From Mycobacterium asiaticum (GTDB lineage Bacteria; Actinomycetota; Actinomycetes; Mycobacteriales; Mycobacteriaceae), in NCBI RefSeq assembly GCF_001673365.1, contig NZ_LZLS01000198.1:1-59070 (forward strand): a DNA stretch of 59,070 nucleotides, read 5' to 3'. A model generated the notes under the pieces. It ran no database searches, was not told the origin of the DNA, and worked only from the letters and a program-made list of their open reading frames with translations. Positions 25,461 to 35,571 of the stretch are shown here, piece by piece (position 1 is the stretch's first letter; each line of letters opens with the position of its first letter). A program made the translations under genes and the position numbers.

Positions 25461-26329
25461 AGCTTTTCGGCGAATGCGGACCATTCGATTTGGGACGCTT
25501 TGAGTTTGCGGCCGGTGGGCTCGACATAGCGCTCCACCAGGTCGTCCGGCCCGACTTGCTCCAGCAGACGCCAGCCGTATTCGTCCAGGAACGGCGCGAC
25601 CTCCTCCGGCAGTAAACCGAAGTGCCACAACTTGCGTCGCTCGCGGACCGAACGGTACAACGTGCGGGTGCCATACCTGTTCGTGCCGTCGATGAAGTCC
25701 CGGCGTATGTAGCTGAACACCATGCGGCTCCCCGGCGCTGTCGGACGCAATCCCTCCAGGGTGGTACGCACGGCGTCCTCGGTGAGGTACTGGGTGACAC
25801 CCTCCCAGATGAAGAACACCCGGTAGTCGGGGAGGTATCCGTGCTCGGCCAATGCAGTCAGCAGGTCGTCCCGCTCGAAGTCCAACGCCACCAACCGAAC
25901 CGAGAGCGGCAGCTCGCCCAGCACACGTCGTACCGTCTTGGCCTTGCGGGCGATGTTGACCGGCAGGTCCACTTCGAACACCGGCTTGCGGATCTGTCGG
26001 GTGAGCCGGTAAGGCCGGGTATCCAGTCCCGCGCCGAGGATCACCACCGCATCGATGTCGTCTACCGCCTCGGCGAGTTTGTCGCCGATAAATCGCTTGC
26101 GGCAGGCCAGATTCGCCCACAACCCACGGCCCGTCCATTCGGAAGTGCGGATGAGCGCGCGCCGGACCGAGGCCCATTGGGTGGTGGCGACGAGTAGTCG
26201 CATTGGTATCGGTAGGAAGAGTTCGGCGAGGTCATCTTCAACCAACCGCCGCTCGGAGGGCTCGTTCTGCTCGACGGCGGCCAACACCATTGGTCCAAAA
26301 GCAGTGCGCGCCGCGTAATTTCGTGTCAT
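25457..26329 (-). CDS. SAM-dependent methyltransferase (LCM/UPF0677-like, Rv2751-like)
   Basis: The 290-residue class I methyltransferase has an ILGAGLDTRPYRL SAM-binding segment at about 95-107, an acidic VFEVDLP strand next, and a WEGVTQYLTEDAVRTTL motif after it. These mark the leucine-carboxyl-methyltransferase-like family that is much expanded in mycobacteria and uses small-molecule or lipid substrates. The substrate is not predictable. It lies 3 bp downstream of the mycofactocin-type SDR gene on the same strand and is the last gene of the three-gene minus-strand run 27465-25457. Confidence 0.85.
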   Translation of the reverse strand: MTRNYAARTAFGPMVLAAVEQNEPSERRLVEDDLAELFLPIPMRLLVATTQWASVRRALIRTSEWTGRGLWANLACRKRFIGDKLAEAVDDIDAVVILGAGLDTRPYRLTRQIRKPVFEVDLPVNIARKAKTVRRVLGELPLSVRLVALDFERDDLLTALAEHGYLPDYRVFFIWEGVTQYLTEDAVRTTLEGLRPTAPGSRMVFSYIRRDFIDGTNRYGTRTLYRSVRERRKLWHFGLLPEEVAPFLDEYGWRLLEQVGPDDLVERYVEPTGRKLKASQIEWSAFAEKL

Positions 26330-26332
26330 GAC

Positions 26333-27151
26333 TTACCGCTTGTTCACTAATCCCGCATCTACTGGCATGGCGATGCCGGTGATGTAGCGAGCCTGATCGG
26401 ACACCAGCCATGCCACGGCGTTGGCGATGTCGTCAGCCTGCAGAATCTGCACCGGTAGCGCATTGCCCGAACCAGAAGCCGCGCCCGATGCGGCCATGTC
26501 CGCCAACCATTTCAACGTGAACTCATTGTTGATCATCGGGGTAGCCACGCCACTGGGGTGGATCGAATTCACCCGGATGTTGTCCGGCGCAAGAAGATTG
26601 GCGTATACCCGCATCAGGCCCACCAACGCATGCTTGGATGCGGCGTAGCCGATGGCGCCCGCGTCGGCGCTGGCGACGCCGGCCAAGCCAGCCGACGAAC
26701 TGATCAATACGATCGAGCCGCCGCTGCCGTGCTCTTTGATGGCCGGTATGGCGACCTCGATGGTGTGATAGACGCCGGTGAGATTGACGTCGATCACGTC
26801 ATGCCAGCCGTCGTCGCCGGATTGCATGGGTGCGATACCGGCGTTCGCGACGACGATGTCGAGTCGGCCGAACTCGTCGAGTCCGCTTCGCAGCGCGGCG
26901 TCCAGTGCGGCTCGATCACGGACGTCGGCCTGTTGTGCGACGATGCGGGCCCCGGTGTCCTCAACGAGCTTGACGGTGGCAGCCAGGTCCTCGGTGGTGC
27001 CGAGGGGGTACGGCACGCTGTCGATCTGGCCACAGAGGTCGACTGCGATGATGTCCGCGCCGTCGGTGGCCAGTCGCAGCGCGTGTGCGCGGCCCTGGCC
27101 GCGAGCGGCTCCGGTGATGAAGGCCGTCTTGCCTTCTAGTGGCCGAGTCAT
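26333..27151 (-). CDS. mycofactocin-type SDR oxidoreductase (Rv2750-like)
   Basis: The 272-residue short-chain dehydrogenase has TGAARGQG at 13-20, an extended IIAVDLC strand, NAG, an LISSSAG catalytic serine region and YAASK. The TGAARGQGRAHA loop and an insert after the second strand (around SVPYPLGTTEDL) are characteristic of SDRs that hold NAD tightly and pass electrons to the peptide cofactor mycofactocin; that assignment is inference from family knowledge. It overlaps the ABM-domain gene by one base and shares its transcript with the methyltransferase. It may oxidise an alcohol made or cleared by its neighbours. Confidence 0.85.
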   Translation of the reverse strand: MTRPLEGKTAFITGAARGQGRAHALRLATDGADIIAVDLCGQIDSVPYPLGTTEDLAATVKLVEDTGARIVAQQADVRDRAALDAALRSGLDEFGRLDIVVANAGIAPMQSGDDGWHDVIDVNLTGVYHTIEVAIPAIKEHGSGGSIVLISSSAGLAGVASADAGAIGYAASKHALVGLMRVYANLLAPDNIRVNSIHPSGVATPMINNEFTLKWLADMAASGAASGSGNALPVQILQADDIANAVAWLVSDQARYITGIAMPVDAGLVNKR

Positions 27152-27465
27152 CAGACGCGGATTTGGCCCTTATCGGCGTCTCCGGCCGGAACCGGCTGCA
27201 GCATCTTGATGTCGGGCGCGCCGGCGAGGTGCTCCCCGGCGGCGGTGAACATCTTGGCGACCGCGGGGGCGGTGCTGTGGGTCTTGAGGGCCTCTTCGTC
27301 GGCCCATTGCTCGACGAAAACGAAGGTCTCACCGGACTGGTGCAGGGAGTAAAGCTGGCACCCGGGCTCGGCGTGCACCTCTTCGACCGCGGTGGTGAGG
27401 ATCTCGCGGACGGTGTCTACCGATTCCGGCTTCACGGTCAGCGTGGCGACGACGACGACGGGCAT
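27151..27465 (-). CDS. ABM-domain (antibiotic biosynthesis monooxygenase-like) protein
   Basis: ATG 27465 gives a 104-residue single ferredoxin-like ABM domain. It has the order beta strand (VVVVATLTVKPE), helix, EPGCQLYSLHQ strand, FVFVEQWADEEALKTH and a C-terminal helix with strand. ABM proteins dimerise and include cofactor-less quinone-forming monooxygenases and heme-degrading enzymes. No heme-binding motif is obvious here. It is first in the minus-strand run with the SDR and methyltransferase, and diverges from ftsK across a 146-bp gap. Confidence 0.82.
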   Translation of the reverse strand: MPVVVVATLTVKPESVDTVREILTTAVEEVHAEPGCQLYSLHQSGETFVFVEQWADEEALKTHSTAPAVAKMFTAAGEHLAGAPDIKMLQPVPAGDADKGQIRV

Positions 27466-27598
27466 GCTGGGCCTCCTGGCAACTCTGACGGGCGGGTTTG
27501 GAGTCACCCTACCCACGCCGCCAGGTAACGAACCGAGCACGTCGCGGATACCGCCCCGTTACCAGTGTGGCGGGTGGTGCAGATGTTGTTGTTGCGAC

Positions 27599-27604
27599 TA
27601 CGCT
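27599..27604 (+). promoter_or_regulatory. -10 hexamer (TACGCT) for leaderless ftsK
   Basis: TACGCT is followed by 7 nt and ATG 27612 without a ribosome site. This supports the 846-residue FtsK over a longer version beginning further upstream. Confidence 0.5.
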
Positions 27605-27611
27605 TGCGGGC

Positions 27612-30152
<2,541 letters not shown>

Positions 30153-30157
30153 GGCCG

Positions 30158-30211
30158 AGCAGACGCAGAATCGCACTGAAACGTGCCGTTTCGTGCGATT
30201 CTGCGTCTGCT
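30158..30211. terminator. strong hairpin between convergent ftsK and argA
   Basis: AGCAGACGCAGAATCGCAC (30158-30176) pairs perfectly with its complement ending at 30211. The stem continues as GAAACG/CGTTTC after a single bulged T, giving about 25 base pairs around a three-base loop. It lies 6 bp after the ftsK stop and 31 bp from the argA stop, so it can serve both strands. There is no T-run, as is usual for mycobacterial terminators. It may also be a dispersed palindromic repeat. Confidence 0.75.
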
Positions 30212-30241
30212 GGCGAGCGGGAGGTGCCCCAGCTGGCGCAG

Positions 30242-30766
30242 TTACAGCACCAGCAGCATGCGGGAGTTGCCCAGAATGTTGGGTTTGACGTAGCTCAGGT
30301 CCAGGAACTCGGCGACACCGATGTCATAAGAGCGGCACATCTCCTCGAACACCTCGGCGGTGACGGGTGTGCCCTCGATCTCGGTGAACCCGAGCTTGCC
30401 GAAGAACTCCGTTTCGAAGGTCAACACGAACAGCCGCTCGAGCTGCAGTTCACGCGCGACCTCGAGCAGGCGATGGACGATCGCGTGGCCGATACCGTGC
30501 CCGGTCAGCGCCGGATCAACGGCCACCGTGCGGATCTCGCCGAGATCCGACCACAACACGTGCAATGCACCGCAACCGACGACCTTTCCGTCGCCGTCCG
30601 GGTGTTCAGCCACCCAGAATTCCTGGACGGCCTCATAGAGCGTGACGAGATTTTTTTCCAGCAGGATCTTTCCGGCATAGGTGTCGACGAGATGCTTGAT
30701 CGCCGGAACATCCGACGTTCGCGCCCGCCGAACCACCGGCCGGGAATCGGGTGGACTTTCGGTCAC
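30242..30766 (-). CDS. argA: N-acetylglutamate synthase ArgA (Rv2747-like)
   Basis: GTG 30766 gives a 174-residue stand-alone GNAT acetyltransferase, the length I recall for M. tuberculosis ArgA; longer in-frame starts would overlap pgsA3. The protein has the GNAT acetyl-CoA loop in the VDPALTGHGIGHAIVHRLL segment and the YAGKILLEKNLVTLYE substrate region. It acetylates glutamate (or glutamine) for the first step of arginine synthesis. The gene converges on ftsK and diverges from pgsA3 with only 59 bp between start codons. Confidence 0.92.
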   Translation of the reverse strand: MTESPPDSRPVVRRARTSDVPAIKHLVDTYAGKILLEKNLVTLYEAVQEFWVAEHPDGDGKVVGCGALHVLWSDLGEIRTVAVDPALTGHGIGHAIVHRLLEVARELQLERLFVLTFETEFFGKLGFTEIEGTPVTAEVFEEMCRSYDIGVAEFLDLSYVKPNILGNSRMLLVL

Positions 30767-30813
30767 GCCGAAAACACTATCGACGTCGCGCTCCACATGA
30801 GCTGGCCAGCCGT

Positions 30814-30819
30814 TATTCT
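30814..30819 (+). promoter_or_regulatory. -10 hexamer (TATTCT) for leaderless pgsA3
   Basis: TATTCT is followed by 6 nt and GTG 30826. The hexamer lies in the short divergent region with argA. The upstream in-frame codons are not supported as a start. Confidence 0.6.
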
Positions 30820-30825
30820 GTTGCC

Positions 30826-31422
30826 GTGTCGGGGCAACCGCAGACGGGGCAGGCATCGGGCCAAGCCCGCATTGCCAACCTGGCGAACATCCTCACGCTG
30901 CTGCGACTCGTGCTCGTCCCGATCTTCTTGTATGCCCTGTTCTACGGCGACGGTCATCACACCGTCGCACGGATCGTGGCCTGGGCGATCTTCGCCGCCG
31001 CCTGCATCACCGATCGGTTCGACGGGCAGCTGGCGCGCAACTACGGCATGGCAACCGAATTCGGCGCATTCATCGATCCGATCGCCGATAAAACCCTGAT
31101 CGGCGCGGCGCTGATCGGCCTGTCCATGCTGGGCGACCTGCCGTGGTGGGTCACCGTGTTGATCATGGCCCGTGAACTCGCGATCACCGTGTTGCGGCTG
31201 GCTGTGATCCGCCGCGGCGTCATCCCGGCCAGCTGGGGCGGCAAGCTCAAGACCCTGGTCCAGGCGGTGGCGATCGGATTGTTCGTGTTACCGCTATCCG
31301 GCTTCCTGCACACGGTTGCGGAGGTCGTGATGGGCCTGGCCATCCTGCTCACCGTCGTCACCGGGATCGACTACGTGGCGTCGACCGTTCGTGAAGTCCG
31401 GCACGCAAAGCGCGCAGCTTAG
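30826..31422 (+). CDS. pgsA3: CDP-alcohol phosphatidyltransferase PgsA3
   Basis: The 198-residue integral membrane enzyme has the full CDP-alcohol phosphotransferase signature: D63-x2-D66-G67-x2-A70-R71, then G80-x3-D84-x3-D88. About five to six hydrophobic helices run from residue 20 to 190. Family members make phosphatidylglycerol phosphate from CDP-diacylglycerol and glycerol-3-phosphate. GTG 30826 is at leaderless spacing from TATTCT; an extended start upstream cannot be excluded because homologues have a slightly longer N-terminus. It precedes clgR and the psp envelope-stress genes. Confidence 0.9.
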   Translation: MSGQPQTGQASGQARIANLANILTLLRLVLVPIFLYALFYGDGHHTVARIVAWAIFAAACITDRFDGQLARNYGMATEFGAFIDPIADKTLIGAALIGLSMLGDLPWWVTVLIMARELAITVLRLAVIRRGVIPASWGGKLKTLVQAVAIGLFVLPLSGFLHTVAEVVMGLAILLTVVTGIDYVASTVREVRHAKRAA

Positions 31423-31429
31423 ATCCAGC

Positions 31430-31458
31430 GGGAACCATCTCAGACACCGCTTGCGTTG
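31430..31458 (+). promoter_or_regulatory. SigE-type promoter upstream of clgR
   Basis: GGGAAC (31430-31435) and CGTTG (31454-31458) are separated by 18 nt. This fits the extracytoplasmic-function SigE consensus (GGAAC, then GTT). In M. tuberculosis, clgR-pspA expression is SigE-dependent under envelope stress. The promoter lies just after the pgsA3 stop. Confidence 0.7.
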
Positions 31459-31517
31459 ACCTAAAGACCCATGCTTTGTGGGCTGCGATCGGACTTGAAG
31501 ACGTGAAGGAGAGCACG

Positions 31518-31835
31518 ATGGCGTCACTGCTGCGTGAAGTCGTTGGCGACGTGCTGCGGGGGGCCCGGACAGCGCAGGGCCGTACGCTGCGCGAGGTGTC
31601 CGATTCGGCGCGGGTGAGCCTCGGGTATCTGTCAGAAGTTGAGCGCGGCCGCAAGGAAGCTTCCAGCGAGCTGCTCACCTCGATTTGCAGCGCGTTGGAG
31701 GTGCCGCTGTCGCAGGTACTCATCGATGCCGGGGAGCGGATGGCGCGCGAGGAGCGCGTGGCGCGCAGCGCACCGAGTATCGACGTGAGCACCAAGGTTG
31801 TCATTCCGCCGGTGGCCTCGTTGGCGGTGGCTTGA
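31518..31835 (+). CDS. clgR: transcriptional regulator ClgR
   Basis: ATG 31518 follows an AAGGAG site and encodes a 105-residue Cro/C1-type helix-turn-helix regulator. The HTH core (about 10-60) contains GRTLREVSDSARVSLGYLSEVERGRKEASSEL. The C-terminus ends in a small-hydrophobic VASLAVA tail, resembling the Clp-degradable tails known for ClgR. ClgR activates clp protease genes and the psp operon. It is first in clgR-pspA-pspM, behind a SigE-type promoter. It is slightly shorter than M. tuberculosis ClgR because residues in the C-terminal linker are missing. Confidence 0.93.
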   Translation: MASLLREVVGDVLRGARTAQGRTLREVSDSARVSLGYLSEVERGRKEASSELLTSICSALEVPLSQVLIDAGERMAREERVARSAPSIDVSTKVVIPPVASLAVA

Positions 31836-31969
31836 GTGCGGCGGCCGGACCCGTACCCATCAGATATGCACCATGGGTGCGGTGAGCGCAGCTGACCCAC
31901 TAAATTGAGCTGCAGGGTATGCATGCGGCCCATCCGGTAGATGACAAGAAGCGAAGGCGGAGCTAACTG

Positions 31970-32791
31970 ATGGCCAATCCGTTCGTCAAAGCGTGGAAGT
32001 ACCTGATGGCGCTGTTCAACTCCAAGATTGACGAGCACGCCGACCCCAAAGTCCAGATTCAGCAGGCCATCGAGGAAGCGCAGCGCACCCACCAGGCGCT
32101 GACCCAGCAGGCCGCGCAGGTGATCGGCAACCAGCGTCAGCTGGAGATGCGGCTAAACCGGCAGCTCGCCGACATCGAGAAGCTGCAGGTCAACGTTCGT
32201 CAGGCGCTGACCCTGGCCGACCAGGCCGTCGCCAACGGCGATGCCGCCAAAGCGACCGAGTACAACAATGCCGCCGAGGCGTTCGCCGCCCAGTTGGTCA
32301 CCGCCGAGCAGAGCGTCGAAGACCTCAAAACCTTGCACGATCAGGCTCTGCAGGCGGCGGGTCAAGCTAAGAAGGCTGTCGAACGCAACGCGATGGTGCT
32401 GCAGCAGAAGATCGCCGAGCGCACCAAACTGCTCAGCCAGCTCGAGCAGGCCAAGATGCAGGAGCAGGTCAGCGCGTCGCTGCGGTCGATGAGCGAGCTG
32501 GCCGCCCCCGGCAACACGCCCAGCCTCGACGAGGTGCGGGACAAGATCGAACGCCGTTACGCCAACGCGATCGGTTCGGCAGAACTCGCGCAGAGCTCGG
32601 TGCAGGGCCGCATGCTCGAGGTCGAGCAGGCCGGCGTCCAGATGGCCGGGCATTCCCGGCTGGAGCAGATTCGCGCCTCGATGCGCGGCGACGCGCTACC
32701 GGCCGGCGGCGCGGCACAGCCCGGGACCGCGCCGGCCAGACCTGCCACCGAGTCCGGCGGGGCGAATCTCGAGAAACCGTTCGGGCAGTAG
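31970..32791 (+). CDS. pspA: phage-shock protein PspA (35-kDa antigen homologue)
   Basis: The 273-residue PspA/IM30 family protein has an N-terminal amphipathic helix (ANPFVKAWKYLMALFNS). A long alpha-helical hairpin spans about 25-225, and a Pro/Ala-rich C-terminal tail ends in LEKPFGQ. PspA proteins assemble into rings or rods on stressed inner membrane and help hold the proton-motive force. In mycobacteria PspA binds ClgR and limits its activity. It lies 134 bp after clgR and 12 bp before pspM. Confidence 0.93.
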   Translation: MANPFVKAWKYLMALFNSKIDEHADPKVQIQQAIEEAQRTHQALTQQAAQVIGNQRQLEMRLNRQLADIEKLQVNVRQALTLADQAVANGDAAKATEYNNAAEAFAAQLVTAEQSVEDLKTLHDQALQAAGQAKKAVERNAMVLQQKIAERTKLLSQLEQAKMQEQVSASLRSMSELAAPGNTPSLDEVRDKIERRYANAIGSAELAQSSVQGRMLEVEQAGVQMAGHSRLEQIRASMRGDALPAGGAAQPGTAPARPATESGGANLEKPFGQ

Positions 32792-32803
32792 CGGGGCAAT
32801 CTG

Positions 32804-33631
32804 ATGGCGGTTCGATCGAAGCAGCGCGGGGTGCGGCGCGGGTGGCTGCAGCGTGGCTTCGACACCGTCGTCGATCTGGCCGGCTTGATCGCCGAGAAGA
32901 TCAGCGCGGTCACCGATCCTCGTGCCCGGCAGCTACGGCGCCGCCGTCGTGCGCTGCGGTGGGCCTGGATCTTCAGTATCGGTGTGGTCTTCTGGGGCCT
33001 GGTGACGGCGATTCTGGCGGCGTGGGGGTGGTTTGCGCTGCTCTTGCAGATCACCGGCGCCGTCGCGGTCGTGATGGTGATCCCGGCGACGCTGTTGTTC
33101 TTCCGGTACTACTGGCTGAAATCTGAACCGCTGCCCACCCAGCGACCGACCTCCATTCGGCGACTCCCACCGGCCGGTTCGGCCGCCCGCCCGGCCATGT
33201 ACGCGCTCGGTGCTTCCGAACGTGGCTTTTTCTCCTTGCTGGGCGTGCTGGAGCGCGGGTCGATGTTGCCGGCCGACGAGATCAGCGACCTGACCGACGC
33301 CGCCAAGCGGACATCGGCGGCAATGGCGGCCACCGCGGCCGAAGTGGTGTCGATGGAACGGGCCGCGCACTCGGCGGAATCGTCGCGCGACTATCTGGTT
33401 CCGACTATCAACGCCTACACCGCGCAGCTAGGTGCCGGCGTTCGGCAGTACAACGAAATGGTTACCGCGGCAGCGCACTTGGTTTCCTCGGCGAGCGGGG
33501 AAGGCGCGGGCAGTAGTGTCCCGGTGCTCACCCAGCAGCGCTATCGCGACGAACTCGTCGACGCCACCGACCGTCTGGCCGGTTGGGCGCAGGCTTTCGA
33601 CGAACTCGGCGGGTTGCGGAAAGTCCAGTAA
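32804..33631 (+). CDS. pspM: PspM-like membrane protein (Rv2743c-like)
   Basis: The 275-residue protein has a basic N-terminus and two adjacent transmembrane helices (about 53-72 and 75-100). A cytosolic, largely helical C-terminal domain (about 130-275) follows. It occupies the place of PspM, the membrane partner of PspA in M. tuberculosis (clgR-pspA-pspM-pspN). The gene starts 12 bp after pspA. No pspN follows: the next gene is ephG on the opposite strand, 6 bp after the stop, so the operon ends here. Confidence 0.85.
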   Translation: MAVRSKQRGVRRGWLQRGFDTVVDLAGLIAEKISAVTDPRARQLRRRRRALRWAWIFSIGVVFWGLVTAILAAWGWFALLLQITGAVAVVMVIPATLLFFRYYWLKSEPLPTQRPTSIRRLPPAGSAARPAMYALGASERGFFSLLGVLERGSMLPADEISDLTDAAKRTSAAMAATAAEVVSMERAAHSAESSRDYLVPTINAYTAQLGAGVRQYNEMVTAAAHLVSSASGEGAGSSVPVLTQQRYRDELVDATDRLAGWAQAFDELGGLRKVQ

Positions 33632-33637
33632 GGCCGG

Positions 33638-34072
33638 CTAGAGAGTTGCCCGCAGCGACGGGATGACGATTCCGGCCACGCCGCGCACGATCGCCTTGAG
33701 GAAGTCGTAGCTGTCGAAGTAGTCGCGCCACAGCGTGATTCGCCCGTCGCGCAACTCGAAGATCCCGCAGACCCAGAACTGCAACCGCAGCGGTCCGAAA
33801 ATCAACGCGTCGGTGCGCTCGGTGAGCACTGCATCCCCGTCGGAGGCCACGCGATGGAACTTGACCTCGAATCCGATCCGCCCCTGCATTTTGCGGAACA
33901 GCTTGCCGACCTTGCGGCCACCGCGGATTCTCGAGTATCCGACGTTTTCGTAGACCAGGTCATCGGCCAATGCCGCGTCGGCAGTCTCGAAATCCTCGTC
34001 CTGCAGTGCATACAGGAACCCCTCGACCGTGCGGATGTTGTCATCGGTTGTCCTCTGAGTCAGCTCAGTCAT
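33638..34072 (-). CDS. ephG: limonene-epoxide-hydrolase-like protein EphG
   Basis: The 144-residue SnoaL/LEH-fold protein has an ERTDAL segment with R86 and D88, and an IxLWRDYFD segment whose Asp completes the Asp-Arg-Asp site of limonene-1,2-epoxide hydrolases. The M. tuberculosis homologue (Rv2740) hydrolyses sterol-type epoxides, as I recall. It has no signal peptide and is cytosolic. It is transcribed toward the psp operon and diverges from the glycosyltransferase gene across 43 bp. Confidence 0.87.
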   Translation of the reverse strand: MTELTQRTTDDNIRTVEGFLYALQDEDFETADAALADDLVYENVGYSRIRGGRKVGKLFRKMQGRIGFEVKFHRVASDGDAVLTERTDALIFGPLRLQFWVCGIFELRDGRITLWRDYFDSYDFLKAIVRGVAGIVIPSLRATL

Positions 34073-34115
34073 GGTTGCCAGCCTAGGCGAGCACGGTTGT
34101 GGCAGGGTAGGGCCG

Positions 34116-35282
34116 ATGCGCGTCGCCGTGGTAGCCGGGCCGGACCCCGGGCATTCGTTTCCCGCAATCGCGCTGTGTCAATGCTTTTCAGCTGCCGGCG
34201 ACACGCCGACCTTGTTCACCGGCGTGGAATGGCTGGATTCCGCCCGCGACGTGGGCGTCGAGGCCGTCGAACTGGACGGGCTCAAAGCCACCGACGAGGA
34301 CGTCGACGCCGGCGCCCGAATTCACCGCAGAGCCGCACGGATGGCCGTGCTCATCGCCCCCGCCCTGCGTGAGCTCGAACCGGATCTGGTGGTCTCTGAT
34401 GTCATCACCGCCGGGGGCGGCATGGCCGCGGAGGTGCTCGGCATCCCTTGGGTCGAGCTCTGCCCGCACCCGCTCTATTTGCCGTCGAGAGGGCTGCCGC
34501 CGATCGGCAGCGGCCTGGCGCCGGGCGTCGGTGTGCGCGGCAGGCTGCGCGACACCGTGATGCGCGCGCTGACCGCGCGGTCCGTGCGCGCGGGCGCTCG
34601 GCAGCGCGCCGCGGTCCGCGTCGAGATCGGTCTGCCGGCGCGCGATCCGGGGCCGGTGCGGCGGCTGATCGCGACGCTGCCGGCGTTGGAGGTAGCGCGA
34701 CCGGATTGGCCCGACGAGGCCGTCGTGGTCGGCCCGTTGCATTTCGAGCCGACCGATCGGGTGCTCGATGTCCCGCCGGGGCCAGGGCCGGTGGTCGTGG
34801 TCGCGCCGTCCACCGCACACACCGGCACCGAGGGGCTGGCCGAACTCGCGCTGGCCTGCCTGAAGCCGGACGACACCCTGCCGGCGGGTGCGCGCTTGGT
34901 GGTGTCGCGGCTGGGCGGCGAGGATCTGACCGTGCCGCCGTGGGCGGTGGTGGGTTTGGGGCGCCAAGACGACCTGTTGACGCACGCCGATCTGGTGATA
35001 GCCGGGGGTGGTCACGGAATGGTGGCCAAGACCTTGCTGGCCGGCGTGCCGATGGTGGTGGTGCCCGGCGGCGGCGATCAGTGGGAGATGGCCAACCGAG
35101 TGGTGAGGCAAGGCAGCGGACGATTGATTCGTCCGTTGACGGGCGAGGCGCTGGTCGCGGAGGTTACCGAGGTGCTCTCGTCGCCGAGGTATCGACAGGC
35201 CGCCCAACGTGCCGCCGCGAGCATCGCCGACGTCGCCGATCCGGTGCGGGTATGCCACGAAGCAATTGCTTTAGCGGGCTGA
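34116..35282 (+). CDS. GT1-family glycosyltransferase (Rv2739c-like)
   Basis: ATG 34116 gives a 388-residue GT-B glycosyltransferase. A candidate catalytic H13 (GPDPGHSFP) lies in the acceptor domain. The donor-site motif is AGGGHGMVAKTLLAGVP followed by VVPGGGDQWEMANRV. The MGT/UGT-like class decorates lipids or small aromatics; the substrate is unknown. It is distantly related to the enzyme at 20722-21960 but contains the extra GGG/GDQWE features of the donor site. It is followed 10 bp later by a small DUF3046 gene. Confidence 0.87.
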   Translation: MRVAVVAGPDPGHSFPAIALCQCFSAAGDTPTLFTGVEWLDSARDVGVEAVELDGLKATDEDVDAGARIHRRAARMAVLIAPALRELEPDLVVSDVITAGGGMAAEVLGIPWVELCPHPLYLPSRGLPPIGSGLAPGVGVRGRLRDTVMRALTARSVRAGARQRAAVRVEIGLPARDPGPVRRLIATLPALEVARPDWPDEAVVVGPLHFEPTDRVLDVPPGPGPVVVVAPSTAHTGTEGLAELALACLKPDDTLPAGARLVVSRLGGEDLTVPPWAVVGLGRQDDLLTHADLVIAGGGHGMVAKTLLAGVPMVVVPGGGDQWEMANRVVRQGSGRLIRPLTGEALVAEVTEVLSSPRYRQAAQRAAASIADVADPVRVCHEAIALAG

Positions 35283-35292
35283 GGAGCTGGGT

Positions 35293-35499
35293 ATGTTGGC
35301 TGGCGTGCGGCTGACGGAATTCAACGAGCGGGTGGTGTTGCGGTTCGGCGCTGCCTATGGATCGTCGGTGCTGGTAGACCACGTGTTGAGCGGATTCGAC
35401 GGCCGTACCGCCGCTCAGGCCATCGAGGCCGGCGTCGAGCCCCGTGATGTGTGGCGGGCGCTGTGTGCCGACTTCGACGTGCCGCGCGATCAGTGGTGA
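35293..35499 (+). CDS. DUF3046 small protein (Rv2738c-like)
   Basis: The 68-residue protein contains RLTEFNERVVLRFGAAYG, then DHVLSGFDGRTAAQAIEAG and RDVWRALCADFDVP, the full DUF3046 domain found next to recA in actinobacteria. GTG 35305 (VRLTEFNE) is an alternative start that would remove four residues. Its function is unknown; it is small, soluble and conserved. The recA-proximal placement is typical of the family, though here an FhuF-like gene on the opposite strand separates it from recA. Confidence 0.88.
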   Translation: MLAGVRLTEFNERVVLRFGAAYGSSVLVDHVLSGFDGRTAAQAIEAGVEPRDVWRALCADFDVPRDQW

Positions 35500-35506
35500 G
35501 CGTTCG

Positions 35507-35565
35507 TTGATTCTGCGCTGAGGGCGCGAACTACTCGGACAAAGGCGCCACCAGCGCAGAGTCAA
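35507..35565. terminator. hairpin between convergent DUF3046 and FhuF-like genes
   Basis: TTGATTCTGCGCTG (35507-35520) pairs with CAGCGCAGAGTCAA (35552-35565), with one G-T wobble, and a shorter GGCGC/GCGCC pairing lies inside. It lies between two convergent stop codons and could terminate both genes. The arm sequence resembles that of the hairpin at 30158-30211 (both contain a TTCTGCG core). Confidence 0.65.
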
Positions 35566-35571
35566 TGCGCG

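Noticed and set aside
34188..35258. 356-codon minus-strand frame opposite the glycosyltransferase
   Set aside because: Antisense shadow; His/Gln/Arg-rich with no domain.
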